16,214 bases of DNA from a candidate division CSSED10-310 bacterium. Lineage in GTDB: Bacteria; CSSED10-310; JAFGJC01. The position numbers and the translations under genes are program-made. Position 1 is the first letter of the stretch. Each line of letters opens with the position of its first letter. This document shows positions 1 through 7,978 of this stretch, one piece after another. The stretch lies in assembly GCA_016929305.1 (NCBI GenBank), contig JAFGJC010000327.1, positions 1 through 16,214 on the forward strand, written 5' to 3'. The notes beneath the pieces were generated by a model that saw only the letters and a list, made by a program, of their open reading frames with translations, did no database searches and was not told the origin of the DNA.

Positions 1-2
1 TT

Positions 3-362
3 CATTTCCTCGGCCCGATACCATATCCTGAAGTCATCTCCGAAATCAGGTGTCTTGATGTTGCTCTCATACCTCATCTGGACAATCCAATAAGCAGAAA
101 TATGGATCCAATGAAATTGTATCTGTTTCTGGGACTCGGTATTCCCATTGTTTCGACGAGGTTTTCAGGAATAGAAAAATTCGGTGAGTTTATTCACGTC
201 GGTAACGATGCTGAATCGATCATTCATATGATCAATAAGGTGTTAAATCAAGATTCATCTGATCTTAACAGTTGGAGGGAAAAAGTTCTGTTGTTTTTAA
301 AGGATCACACATGGGAAAACAGAGTGTCAGACATTTTCAATGCTATTGACAATATGCGGTGA
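3..362 (+). CDS. Glycosyltransferase (GT1/GT4-like), C-terminal part, cut by window edge
   Basis: The reading frame is open from the first bases of the window to a TGA at 360-362, so this is the last ~119 residues of a longer protein. An ATG at 102 lies inside the conserved domain and is not the true start. The fragment shows the end of a GT-B glycosyltransferase: FLGPIPYPEV, then DVALIPH, then a nucleotide-sugar-binding stretch with MDPMKLYLFLGLGIPIVST, which matches the usual pattern of an acidic/polar residue followed by K-x-x-E/F-x-x-x-G-x-P-V-V-x-T. Family knowledge says this C-terminal lobe binds the sugar nucleotide in the cytoplasm. The donor and acceptor cannot be told. The next glycosyltransferase gene starts about 16 bases later on the same strand, suggesting one operon for surface polysaccharide synthesis. 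Confidence 0.85.
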   Translation, partial: HFLGPIPYPEVISEIRCLDVALIPHLDNPISRNMDPMKLYLFLGLGIPIVSTRFSGIEKFGEFIHVGNDAESIIHMINKVLNQDSSDLNSWREKVLLFLKDHTWENRVSDIFNAIDNMR

Positions 363-378
363 CAAGAGTTCTCAGATT

Positions 379-1317
379 ATGATGAGTAAAGATCTTTCAA
401 TAATAATAGTGAATTACAATACAAGATCGCTTCTTACGCATTGCCTTGATTCCATTACAAAGTACACGAAACAAATCAATTACGAGATAATCGTTATTGA
501 TAACGGATCCACGGACGGCTCTGTTGAAGAATTGAGAGATAACTACCGTGATAAAATTATTTTCATTGATGCAGGGAAAAACCTCGGATTTGGTGTCGCT
601 AATAATCTTGGATTTAGAAGCAGTACCGGTAAAATTCTATTATTTCTGAATTCTGACACCGAAATTTTCGATGATGTTTTTTCGGTGATGTTTCATTTCA
701 TTATATCGAAACAAGACTGTGCCATCTGTTGCCCTCAGTTAATTTACCCTGACTTTCGGGATCAGTTTTCTTACGATACATTCATTACACCCTGGAAATT
801 CTTCAAAAGTTTAGGTTTAAAAGAACTTGTGCCACGAAAAATCCGTTCTTATTTTTCTCACAACCAAGACAAGAAATTATCAGAAAACCTTATTCCCTTC
901 GTTGTTGAGAGACCAAGAGGTGCCTGCTTCATGATCCGCCGGGATGTTTTTGAATCATCGGGTATGTTCGATCCTCGTTTTTTTATGTTCTGTGAAGAAG
1001 TTGATCTTTCTCGCAGAGTCATGGAAGCGGGGTGGAAAAATTATTTCTTGCCGATGTGCAAAGTCATTCATCATTGGGGAGGCAGCACTGCCAAGGTTTC
1101 AGCAACTATTGACATGATCCACACTCAAAGTAACTACAAGTATTTCGAAAAATACTACGGATTAAAAGGAGTTCTTTTTCTAAGAAGTTTATATTGTTTT
1201 AATTTTCTTATAAAACTGGCAGGATTATGTATCGGTGGTCTATTTGGTTTATATTCGCGCCGCGAAATGATCAGTATAGTTAAAGCGAGATGGCGCCGTA
1301 TGGTTATTCGTTTTTAG
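379..1317 (+). CDS. GT2 family glycosyltransferase (rhamnosyltransferase-like)
   Basis: This is a cytoplasmic inverting GT-A glycosyltransferase of about 312 residues. It opens with SIIIVNYNT, followed by DNGSTDGS (about residues 41-48), NLGFGVANN, and LLFLNSD around residue 93, which fills the metal-binding DxD position as NSD. Later come RPRGACFMIRRDVF, MFDPRFFMFCEEVDLSRR (about residues 196-213, with the acidic catalytic-base region) and HHWGGS. This order is typical of the WbbL-like rhamnosyltransferase group, but the sugar is an inference. A hydrophobic stretch near the C-terminus may dock it to the membrane. The ATG at 379 (or the adjacent one at 382) sits just before the conserved first strand; a farther ATG at 340 would overlap the preceding gene and add residues unlike the family. 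Neither has a strong Shine-Dalgarno site. It probably adds one sugar to the lipid-linked repeat unit. Confidence 0.88.
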   Translation: MMSKDLSIIIVNYNTRSLLTHCLDSITKYTKQINYEIIVIDNGSTDGSVEELRDNYRDKIIFIDAGKNLGFGVANNLGFRSSTGKILLFLNSDTEIFDDVFSVMFHFIISKQDCAICCPQLIYPDFRDQFSYDTFITPWKFFKSLGLKELVPRKIRSYFSHNQDKKLSENLIPFVVERPRGACFMIRRDVFESSGMFDPRFFMFCEEVDLSRRVMEAGWKNYFLPMCKVIHHWGGSTAKVSATIDMIHTQSNYKYFEKYYGLKGVLFLRSLYCFNFLIKLAGLCIGGLFGLYSRREMISIVKARWRRMVIRF

Positions 1318-1326
1318 GATGTCGCT

Positions 1327-3204
1327 ATGTATAAGATACTAGACTCTCTGATTTTACCATTAAAAAGTTGTCAAATTCTCGATCAAAACAATTCGGATCT
1401 GGGAGCAATCGATTGCGCAGCATGTCAATGCACTCATACACGGGCTGCAGAAGCTGTATTTCCTTTTGCTGTGAGCTATTCTTTCAATCCATCCCGCGAA
1501 TCACTCACGTCAACTCTGCTACTGGGTGATTGGCTGATAAAACACCAGCAGTCTGATGGATCGTGGAAAGAAACACCTCAGGAATGGAATGGAACGACCG
1601 TATTTCAACTCATGTCCATGGCAGCCGCTCAGCAAGTCATTAGGGCTGCTGGCCAGCAAACAGGCTACCATTGGGACATCGCCATAAAAAAAGCTGCCGA
1701 ATGGATTGTTGAGCACATGAGTGATCGGAAAACTAATATCAATTATTCTGCATCAGGCGCTGCTGCGTTGGCTTTAACAACATTCTGTTTGTCGGATAAA
1801 CGGCTCGAAGAAGTATCTGATTTTCTGGCTCAGATCGTTTTATCATACATCAATAACGATAATCTGTTAGTGGGTGAAGGCCCCTATTTGAAGGGCTTTG
1901 GACGAATCGGAATCGACCCCGGTTATAATGTGGAAATGAGTTATGGTGCCCTTGCTCTCTATGCAAAACTCAGGAAAAGGTTCGATATCCTTGAAAGACT
2001 AGTTGAAATTGTAAAAACGAATCTTTGGTTTATATTTCCTGACGGTTCTCTAGATGGGTCATGGGGAAGCAGAGGTTATAAGTGGACAGGTTACGGCAGC
2101 AAAACAGCTCACGGAGCCATCTTGACTCTCGGACTCCTTGCCGAATACGATCCCGTTTTCAAAGCTTATTTTACACGTGTATTGATGTGTAACAAAGAAT
2201 CGATTCTTGATAATGGTATGTTTGGATATGGACCCCATCACCGGTTTTTCAATCATATTAAAGCTTGTAACTATCCGACATTTAATCGTGCCAATGCGCT
2301 CGCTTTTGCAATTCAATTCGGAAATCTGCCGGACAGTGTTCCGAAACCTGATCTGAATCTTCCGCTCCCCGAAAACGAAGACAAGATTTTTCCGTCCATA
2401 AACATCATCGAACTGCGAAAAAAAACTTCTGCGATTTCTCTAAGTGCCTTAACTCCTCTACCTATACAATCCAGCATCATCATGAAAACATATGATTTTT
2501 TTAAGAATCACCGTTTGCCTGTACCGGGATTCCTAAAATCAAAAATCACGGATAATTTCGAAAAGTTATGGAACAAACTAGATTTTCATCGGCCATCTGG
2601 TGGTGCACTGACATACTGGTGGCATGAAGCAATAGGAGCCGTGCAACTCGCGAATTCAACGAAATACATACCCATCGAAAAAATGCACATGCCTGCTGTT
2701 GGTGACCAGGGATGTATTACACCAAGATTAGAATATTCGAATGGCTTCGGAATATACTCAAATCTATACGAAATTGATGCTAGTTATACTATCAAAGAAG
2801 ACAGCAATCAGGTGATCACAGAATTTTCGGGGCATTTACGGAAAGATACCTTTGCGCGTTCGGGTATATCATATATTCTTCGATACTGCTTTGAAAACGA
2901 TTGCATCACAAAAACTTGGCGAATACATGGACCTGCAACAGTTGAAAATATTACTATTTATGAACCGATAGTTTTTCATCCTATGGCTGCATTTGAAAAA
3001 TCCGAAAATCATGTGGCGATTTTCACATCCAAAGGTACTATTGAACTGAAGCTTGAACAACCCAATCTAAGCCTTCGCATCATGCAACCTGTATTAAGCC
3101 TGTTCCCATTTTATCGTGTATTGCCCATCATATTGTCACCGAAGAATAATCCTGACAATAAAACTACCGTCCAAACTTATAGTTATCGCCTTATAATAAA
3201 TTAA
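1327..3204 (+). CDS. Unrecognised 625-residue protein, predicted alpha/alpha toroid plus beta-sandwich (heparinase-like lyase fold?)
   Basis: I cannot name this protein. The N-terminal ~340 residues are helix-rich with a QSDGSW motif (75-80) of the kind seen in alpha/alpha-toroid enzymes, WNGTTVFQL, GIDPGYNVEMSYGALALYA (195-213) and DGSLDGSWGSRG (229-240). The pattern of helices with Tyr, Asn, Glu and Arg/His near inner-barrel motifs recalls heparinase II/III or alginate-lyase toroids. The C-terminal ~190 residues, from about 425, are beta-strand-rich and include SGGALTYWWHEAIGA and LEYSNGFGIYSNLYEID, fitting a beta-sandwich of such lyases. A Cys cluster (DCAACQC, 29-35) is near the N-terminus. 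No signal peptide or membrane segment is visible, which is odd for a polysaccharide-degrading enzyme. It lies 9 bases after a GT2 gene and 1 base before a GT4 gene, so it very likely belongs to the polysaccharide operon. A toroid cyclase or epimerase role is also possible. Confidence 0.6.
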   Translation: MYKILDSLILPLKSCQILDQNNSDLGAIDCAACQCTHTRAAEAVFPFAVSYSFNPSRESLTSTLLLGDWLIKHQQSDGSWKETPQEWNGTTVFQLMSMAAAQQVIRAAGQQTGYHWDIAIKKAAEWIVEHMSDRKTNINYSASGAAALALTTFCLSDKRLEEVSDFLAQIVLSYINNDNLLVGEGPYLKGFGRIGIDPGYNVEMSYGALALYAKLRKRFDILERLVEIVKTNLWFIFPDGSLDGSWGSRGYKWTGYGSKTAHGAILTLGLLAEYDPVFKAYFTRVLMCNKESILDNGMFGYGPHHRFFNHIKACNYPTFNRANALAFAIQFGNLPDSVPKPDLNLPLPENEDKIFPSINIIELRKKTSAISLSALTPLPIQSSIIMKTYDFFKNHRLPVPGFLKSKITDNFEKLWNKLDFHRPSGGALTYWWHEAIGAVQLANSTKYIPIEKMHMPAVGDQGCITPRLEYSNGFGIYSNLYEIDASYTIKEDSNQVITEFSGHLRKDTFARSGISYILRYCFENDCITKTWRIHGPATVENITIYEPIVFHPMAAFEKSENHVAIFTSKGTIELKLEQPNLSLRIMQPVLSLFPFYRVLPIILSPKNNPDNKTTVQTYSYRLIIN

Positions 3205-3205
3205 A

Positions 3206-4333
3206 ATGCGGATTTCAATTTTATCTTGGGATTTATCTCACAACTGTCTGGGACGGGCTATGGTGTTAGCGCAATTGCTTAAGCCATTTCATGATGTGCA
3301 AATAATTGGTCCGAAATATGCCGATAGAATCTGGTATCCGTTTCCCGATGATTTAGTGCCAATAACCGCTAGAAAAGCGCTTCGATATCCTGCTTACAAG
3401 AAACTTAAGGAAGAACTTGCTGCTTGTGCTGATGGTGATGTTATATACGCTGTAAAACCTCGACCATCAAGTTTTGGTATCGGATTGGAAATCGCTTCAA
3501 GAAACAACAAACCTCTCATACTGGATATTGATGATGATGAAATATTTTTATTTCATTTATATGAGAAGTTTTGTCTCGGTATCTTTGGTATCTTTTCGCC
3601 TGACGGATACTATCACACGAAGAAAATGCAGTCTTTAATCCCGCAATCAGATTGCATCACCGCCGCTTCTGAATATTTTGCGAATCGATTCGGAGGGTTT
3701 TTGATTCCGCATGCCCGTGATCATGAATTTTTGAATCCTGATTTATTTAATAAAGACAGACTTAAACGGAAATTTGGATTGCATGACTATTTCGTAATAA
3801 TGTTTCTAGGAACTCCCAGACCTCATAAGGGCATAGAAACGATTATTTCCGTGATGAAACACCTTAGACATATCAATCCAATTCTGGCGCTTATTGGCGC
3901 AGATAAAAAGCGGATGTATGTGAGATTTCTGAATTGTCTTGGTAAGCAATTTATTTATACATATCCCGAAATAAAGTTTTCTGAAATACCTCGATATCTC
4001 GCGATCGCTGATCTGGTTGTCCTTTTTCAAAAACATGGAGGCAAGAGTGTCGGGCAGGTTCCAGCGAAAATAATTGATGCCATGATGATGGAAAAACCGA
4101 TTATTGCATCAACAGCCTCACATGATCTTGAAAACATCTTACATAACTGTGGATGGATCATTGATTACAACTCCATAGAAAAATTGAAAAATACCATTCT
4201 TGAAATTCATGCTAATCCCGCTGATGCCCAGCGAATAGCAAAAAACGCAAGATTGAAAGCCATAGAAAGCTATAGTTTAGAGGCTAACTATTCAAAAATG
4301 AAGCAAGTGATCGAATCTGTGTCGCCGCCGTAA
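3206..4333 (+). CDS. GT4-like glycosyltransferase
   Basis: A 375-residue GT-B glycosyltransferase, close to the family's usual length. The N-terminal lobe begins with a short strand (MRISILSWD) and LGRAMVLAQLL, and has an acidic LDIDDDE segment near residues 106-112. The C-terminal lobe starts at FLGTPRPHKGIETI (about 200-213), the usual phosphate-binding turn, and contains VGQVPAKIIDAMMMEKPIIAS (about 282-302), the sugar-nucleotide site, where the common E-x-x-A-x-G pattern is loosened to D-A-M-M-M-E-K. The protein ends with a helix carrying SYSLEANYSKM, as in other GT4 enzymes. The ATG follows the stop of the preceding gene by a single base, with no Shine-Dalgarno site, so translation is probably coupled. 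Donor and acceptor are unknown; the neighbours place it in polysaccharide assembly on a lipid carrier. Confidence 0.85.
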   Translation: MRISILSWDLSHNCLGRAMVLAQLLKPFHDVQIIGPKYADRIWYPFPDDLVPITARKALRYPAYKKLKEELAACADGDVIYAVKPRPSSFGIGLEIASRNNKPLILDIDDDEIFLFHLYEKFCLGIFGIFSPDGYYHTKKMQSLIPQSDCITAASEYFANRFGGFLIPHARDHEFLNPDLFNKDRLKRKFGLHDYFVIMFLGTPRPHKGIETIISVMKHLRHINPILALIGADKKRMYVRFLNCLGKQFIYTYPEIKFSEIPRYLAIADLVVLFQKHGGKSVGQVPAKIIDAMMMEKPIIASTASHDLENILHNCGWIIDYNSIEKLKNTILEIHANPADAQRIAKNARLKAIESYSLEANYSKMKQVIESVSPP

Positions 4334-4345
4334 TTGCTGCAAAAT

Positions 4346-4439
4346 CTTCGCGTGAACGGGAAAAGCCTGTCTAAATCCAGTATATTTGTCTGACTCAGTT
4401 TCCTACATCATAATTGCCCGTTCCATTTTGCCTGCGAAG
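4346..4439. repeat. Two-part inverted repeat in the intergenic region before the second GT4 gene
   Basis: CTTCGC (4346-4351) plus GAACGGG (4354-4360) are matched in inverted order by CCCGTTC (4417-4423) plus GCGAAG (4434-4439). The left arms are 2 bases apart and the right arms 10 bases apart, with about 56 bases between the inner arms. The right half brackets the -35 box of the promoter at 4428-4455. It could be an RNA structure at the end of the upstream transcript, an operator, or chance. There is no run of T after it, so it is not a typical intrinsic terminator. Confidence 0.35.
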
Positions 4440-4455
4440 CCTTTTCCGTTATAAT
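4428..4455 (+). promoter_or_regulatory. Sigma-70-like promoter for the second GT4 gene
   Basis: TTGCCT (4428-4433) and a perfect TATAAT (4450-4455) are separated by 16 bases in the 155-base gap before the gene starting at 4489. Predicted transcription would start near 4462, leaving a short leader with a GAGG ribosome site at 4479-4482 and 6 bases to the ATG. This suggests that the second GT4 gene starts its own transcription unit. Evidence is consensus match only. Confidence 0.6.
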
Positions 4456-4488
4456 CCACACGGGAAGTGACGATTTTTGAGGTAGCCT

Positions 4489-5691
4489 ATGTTTCGAAAT
4501 GGCGTCTTATTTATTATACAAAATTTACCTCTGCCAAGAGACAGGAGGGTTCTTCAGGAAGCCTCTGCGGTAAGTGAACGTGGTATCCCTGTTTATGCAA
4601 TATGCCCAAGAGGTTTAGGTAAAAAGTTACCTCTCCATGAAGTACTGCCTGGCAATATTCATGTCTATCGATATCCCAATCCACCGATTACAAAAAACAA
4701 GTTCAGTTACTTTTTTGAATTCACATATTGTTTCTGCATCACGTTTATCATTTCTTTTTGGATATTTATCCGCCGTGGATTTCGAATTATCCATACAGCA
4801 AATCCTCCAGATACCTTTTTCCTGCTGGCACTTTTTTATAAGTGTTTTTTCGTGAAATTCATCTATGATCAGCACGATCTATGTCCCGAATTATATCTCC
4901 ATAAATTCGGAGCATCGAAAACAAAATTTCTGTTAAAGGCACTCTATTGGCTTGAAAAAGGAAGTTATCACTTTGCAGATCATGTCATCGTACCAAACGA
5001 ATCATATGAAGAAATCGCGATTACCCGCGGAAAATTAAACCCTGACAAGGTATCAATAGTAAGATCCGCACCCGATTTAGATCAATTTTCGTTTTACTCA
5101 CCGAACGAAAAACTGAAAGAGGGAGCTAAATATTTGTTACTCTATCTTGGAGTCATGGGATCCCAGGATGGTGTCGACATATTGCTGCACGCTTTTGCAC
5201 AAATGCTGATTTTGAAAAAGGAATCCAGAAACGATTTTTTACTCGTGCTTTTGGGTGATGGAGAGTGTAAAGGAGCACTGGAAAAACTAAGTAGTGATCT
5301 TGAAATCAATGATCGTATCAGATTTCTTGGATTTACAACCGGTCGCACACTTTTTGAATATCTCTCAAGCGCTGATATTGGAGTAAGTCCGGACTTGCCG
5401 ACAAACTTTAACAATTTATCCACCATGAACAAGGTCATGGAGTATATGGCATATGGATTACCGGTTGTTGCCTTTGATCTAAAAGAGACACATCGGTTAG
5501 CAAGTGAAGCGGCAATGTATGTGAAAAATCCTACTTTTCAATCACTGGCTGAAAGTATTTTGGAGTTGTTACAGGATACTGAGCGAAGAAAAAAGATGAG
5601 TTCAATTGGTAAAAATCGTGTGGCTGATATTTTCAATTGGCGATTCAGCCGTAACCATCTGGAAATTGTCTACAAAAATCTGAAGGTTTGA
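4489..5691 (+). CDS. GT4 family glycosyltransferase (WbuB/exopolysaccharide type)
   Basis: A 400-residue GT-B glycosyltransferase. The N-terminal lobe shows PRDRRVLQEASAVSERG (16-32), a strongly hydrophobic stretch around 76-95 that likely associates with the membrane, ANPPDTF and DQHDLCPE (127-134). The C-terminal lobe shows LGVMGSQDGVDILLHAF (210-226), LLGDG, then STMNKVMEYMAYGLPVVAFD (321-340), the sugar-nucleotide-binding stretch with the conserved Glu in KVMEYMAYG. This pattern is common in GT4 enzymes of exopolysaccharide and O-antigen clusters. The start is well supported: GAGG 6 bases upstream and a strong promoter before that. It is followed by a 147-base gap and then the priming glycosylphosphotransferase, with which it probably works. 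The specific sugar transferred cannot be read from sequence. Confidence 0.9.
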   Translation: MFRNGVLFIIQNLPLPRDRRVLQEASAVSERGIPVYAICPRGLGKKLPLHEVLPGNIHVYRYPNPPITKNKFSYFFEFTYCFCITFIISFWIFIRRGFRIIHTANPPDTFFLLALFYKCFFVKFIYDQHDLCPELYLHKFGASKTKFLLKALYWLEKGSYHFADHVIVPNESYEEIAITRGKLNPDKVSIVRSAPDLDQFSFYSPNEKLKEGAKYLLLYLGVMGSQDGVDILLHAFAQMLILKKESRNDFLLVLLGDGECKGALEKLSSDLEINDRIRFLGFTTGRTLFEYLSSADIGVSPDLPTNFNNLSTMNKVMEYMAYGLPVVAFDLKETHRLASEAAMYVKNPTFQSLAESILELLQDTERRKKMSSIGKNRVADIFNWRFSRNHLEIVYKNLKV

Positions 5692-5838
5692 TTTTTCAAG
5701 CGTGATCCTACACAAAAAAAAGCATTTTACTCTCACCTCACCCATTTCATGAAAGGATTAAGGCTAGTAATCGACACGTGAAGGAAGTAGAATAGCGATG
5801 TTCACCTAATGTTTTGATGTAATCGTTAGAGTCAATAG
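5692..5838. other. Intergenic gap with small palindromes
   Basis: This 147-base gap separates the GT4 gene from the priming transferase gene. It contains a perfect 10-base palindrome, TTTCATGAAA (5745-5754), a short inverted pair GATTA/TAATC (5756-5760 and 5768-5772), and GTAATCG twice (5767-5773 and 5819-5825). I see no convincing -35/-10 pair, no intrinsic terminator, and no strong ribosome site before the next ATG. It may hold a weak promoter, but nothing decisive is visible. Confidence 0.3.
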
Positions 5839-7260
5839 ATGCTAAAACAACACAAAATACTCGTGAGAAATACGCTACTGACTGCTGATATTCTTGTCAT
5901 TTTACTTGCATTTTTTTTGAGTTTTCGATTCCGACAAATGCCCTTTTTCATGGATGCGAAAACTGTTTATTTCAATACCCACTACTGGATGGGAATTGTA
6001 GCGGTTCCCGTTTGGTGTTTATTCCTCTATTTTCAGGACATGTATAAATCCCAGCGAATTTTATCTTACACAATAATTTTTTGGCGTCTTATAAAAACAA
6101 CTTTTACTAGCGCTCTGATCCTAGGCAGTCTTGTATTTATTTTCCAAATCAAATCCTTCAGCCGGTCACTCTTTATCATCTTTCTAACCGTAAGTCTTAT
6201 AATGCTGACACTTGAAAGAGTTCTAATCAAAGCTGTATCAAATTCGATACGTAAACGAGGTTATAATTTTCGAAATATCCTTCTCGTTGGAAAACCCAAC
6301 TCCGTAAAAAAACTCGTTGGACGCATAGAACAGCATCCAGAATGGAGTTTGAGAATACTTGGATATCTGGTACCTGCTGACAGTAAAAACAATGATGACT
6401 CTGTTTCAGAAATACCACGATTAGGTACGAGTCACGATTTAATCCGGATTGCACAGAACAACGTTATCGACGAGATTATCTTTTGTATTGATTCACACAA
6501 TCTTGATGCTCTGGACCGGGAATTACATATTTGCGAAGAAATGGGGATTCGTACCCATATTGTTGCGGATTTTTTTAAATTGCTGATTGCAAAAACAGAG
6601 CTTGGATATCTTGAGGATATCCCCCTATTGACATTCACAACGACTCCTCATAGGGATTTCCACCTGTTTATTAAGCGCCTGATGGATCTGTTTTTATCAG
6701 CAATACTATTAATTCTTTTCATGCCATTAATGATATTTATTGCCATTCTTATCAAGCTTGATCCTGCGAAAGGTCCTGTTTTATTTAAGCAAACCAGAGT
6801 AGGAGTCAATGGGCGGCTATTTCAGTTATTGAAATTTAGATCGATGGTGGTTGGTGCAGAAAACCTTTTACCGAACCTGCAAATTATCAATGAAATGAAT
6901 GGTCCTGTTTTTAAGGCTACCAAAGATCCAAGAATTACTCGAACGGGAAAGTTACTACGCAAATACAGTCTCGATGAATTACCTCAACTTGTAAATGTAT
7001 TCAAAGGTGATATGAGTCTTGTGGGACCTCGTCCGCCTTTGCCAAAAGAAGTTGAGATGTATGAACGATGGCAGCGTCGCCGTCTTTCCATGAAACCTGG
7101 GTTGACGTGTATTTGGCAAATCAGTGGGCGCAATGAAATAGATTTTGAAGAATGGATGCGGATGGATTTAGACTATATTGACCATTGGACATTGGGTCTT
7201 GATCTTAAAATACTGATTAAAACGATTCCGGCGATTCTATCAGGAAAAGGAGCTCGATAA
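5839..7260 (+). CDS. Polyprenyl glycosylphosphotransferase (undecaprenyl-phosphate sugar-1-phosphate transferase, WbaP/WcaJ type)
   Basis: This membrane enzyme transfers a sugar-1-phosphate from a UDP-sugar to undecaprenyl phosphate, the first committed step of lipid-linked polysaccharide synthesis. At 473 residues it has the full long-form length. Four N-terminal membrane segments (about 13-30, 50-66, 84-103, 109-125) are followed by a nucleotide-binding-like fold starting at NILLVGK (146-152). The catalytic domain begins with a hydrophobic re-entrant helix (about 281-307) and shows FKQTRVGVNG (316-325), LKFRSM (331-336), the catalytic Asp-Glu pair in SLDELPQL (D379-E380), DMSLVGPRPP (391-400) and PGLTCIWQISGRN (420-432). 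All key residues are present. The ispD-like gene follows after 3 bases, so the two are probably co-transcribed. Whether it uses galactose, glucose or another sugar cannot be decided from sequence. Confidence 0.95.
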   Translation: MLKQHKILVRNTLLTADILVILLAFFLSFRFRQMPFFMDAKTVYFNTHYWMGIVAVPVWCLFLYFQDMYKSQRILSYTIIFWRLIKTTFTSALILGSLVFIFQIKSFSRSLFIIFLTVSLIMLTLERVLIKAVSNSIRKRGYNFRNILLVGKPNSVKKLVGRIEQHPEWSLRILGYLVPADSKNNDDSVSEIPRLGTSHDLIRIAQNNVIDEIIFCIDSHNLDALDRELHICEEMGIRTHIVADFFKLLIAKTELGYLEDIPLLTFTTTPHRDFHLFIKRLMDLFLSAILLILFMPLMIFIAILIKLDPAKGPVLFKQTRVGVNGRLFQLLKFRSMVVGAENLLPNLQIINEMNGPVFKATKDPRITRTGKLLRKYSLDELPQLVNVFKGDMSLVGPRPPLPKEVEMYERWQRRRLSMKPGLTCIWQISGRNEIDFEEWMRMDLDYIDHWTLGLDLKILIKTIPAILSGKGAR

Positions 7261-7263
7261 ATA

Positions 7264-7974
7264 ATGCTATCATGGCATCTTGTCGTATTAGCAGGGGGAT
7301 CAGGTCAACGATATCTGAGTTCCGAACCCAAACAATTCGATACGATCTGCCAGCAGTCCATTCTGGAAATATCGATCCGAGCTTTTATAACTGTTCAAGG
7401 ATTGGCTTCCATTGTTGTGGTATCACACCCATCATGGATTACTCGGACAAAACAGGTGTGTTCAATTTTAAATGTCAAAACACCTTCTGTTGAAATCGTT
7501 CCTGGCGGACCGACTCGCCAGGAATCAAGTTTTAACGGTGTTCAGGCTATCAAAGGCAATTCCCGCGATCTCGTACTAATTCACGATGCTGCCAGACCTT
7601 TAGTTACGCACGAACTGATATCTCGAATTCTGACTGCCGCCAGTACCGTATGCGCAGCAATACCGATTATCCCGTTAAAAGACAGTATAATTGCATTTGA
7701 TCAAGGAATGGTTATCGATTATCCAGAGCGAAATTGTCTTGCTGCCGTTCAAACACCTCAAGGCTTTCAAATCGATTGTATTAGACATGCACATCAACTT
7801 GCAAAATCAGAACGATTCGCAAATGCACCGGATGATGGAATTCTTGTTATGCGAGCCGGATATCCGGTTGCAACTGTTCAAGGAGATGAGATTAATATTA
7901 AAATCACATCGCCCGAGGATAAAATATTTGCTGAGAGCTACCTTAACAAAAGAAAAACCGTAACGTCTTCATAG
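7264..7974 (+). CDS. ispD: 2-C-methyl-D-erythritol 4-phosphate cytidylyltransferase (IspD)
   Basis: IspD joins CTP with 2-C-methyl-D-erythritol 4-phosphate in the cytoplasmic MEP route to isoprenoids, which include undecaprenyl carriers. The 236-residue protein has standard length and the family motifs: AGGSGQRYLSSEPKQF (10-25, with CTP-binding R16 and K23), GGPTRQES (81-88), HDAARP (107-112, with D108 and R111), KDS (139-141, where E. coli has Thr), ERN (R156), QTPQGF (163-168), and GDEINIKIT (217-225, with K223). These line up with the known E. coli catalytic residues apart from the conservative Thr to Ser. AAGGAG (7247-7252) precedes the ATG by 11 bases. Position directly behind the priming transferase leaves open that it makes a CDP-polyol such as CDP-ribitol (TarI is a close relative). 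No ispF is adjacent. It ends 4 bases before a converging gene. Confidence 0.87.
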   Translation: MLSWHLVVLAGGSGQRYLSSEPKQFDTICQQSILEISIRAFITVQGLASIVVVSHPSWITRTKQVCSILNVKTPSVEIVPGGPTRQESSFNGVQAIKGNSRDLVLIHDAARPLVTHELISRILTAASTVCAAIPIIPLKDSIIAFDQGMVIDYPERNCLAAVQTPQGFQIDCIRHAHQLAKSERFANAPDDGILVMRAGYPVATVQGDEINIKITSPEDKIFAESYLNKRKTVTSS

Positions 7975-7978
7975 CGCA

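Noticed and set aside
340..378. Longer GT2 start at ATG 340
   Set aside because: It overlaps the upstream glycosyltransferase end, and its extra residues do not fit the family, which begins just before SIIIVNYN.
4346..4439. Intrinsic terminator between the two GT4 genes
   Set aside because: The inverted arms are about 56 bases apart and no T-run follows, so this does not fit a rho-independent terminator.
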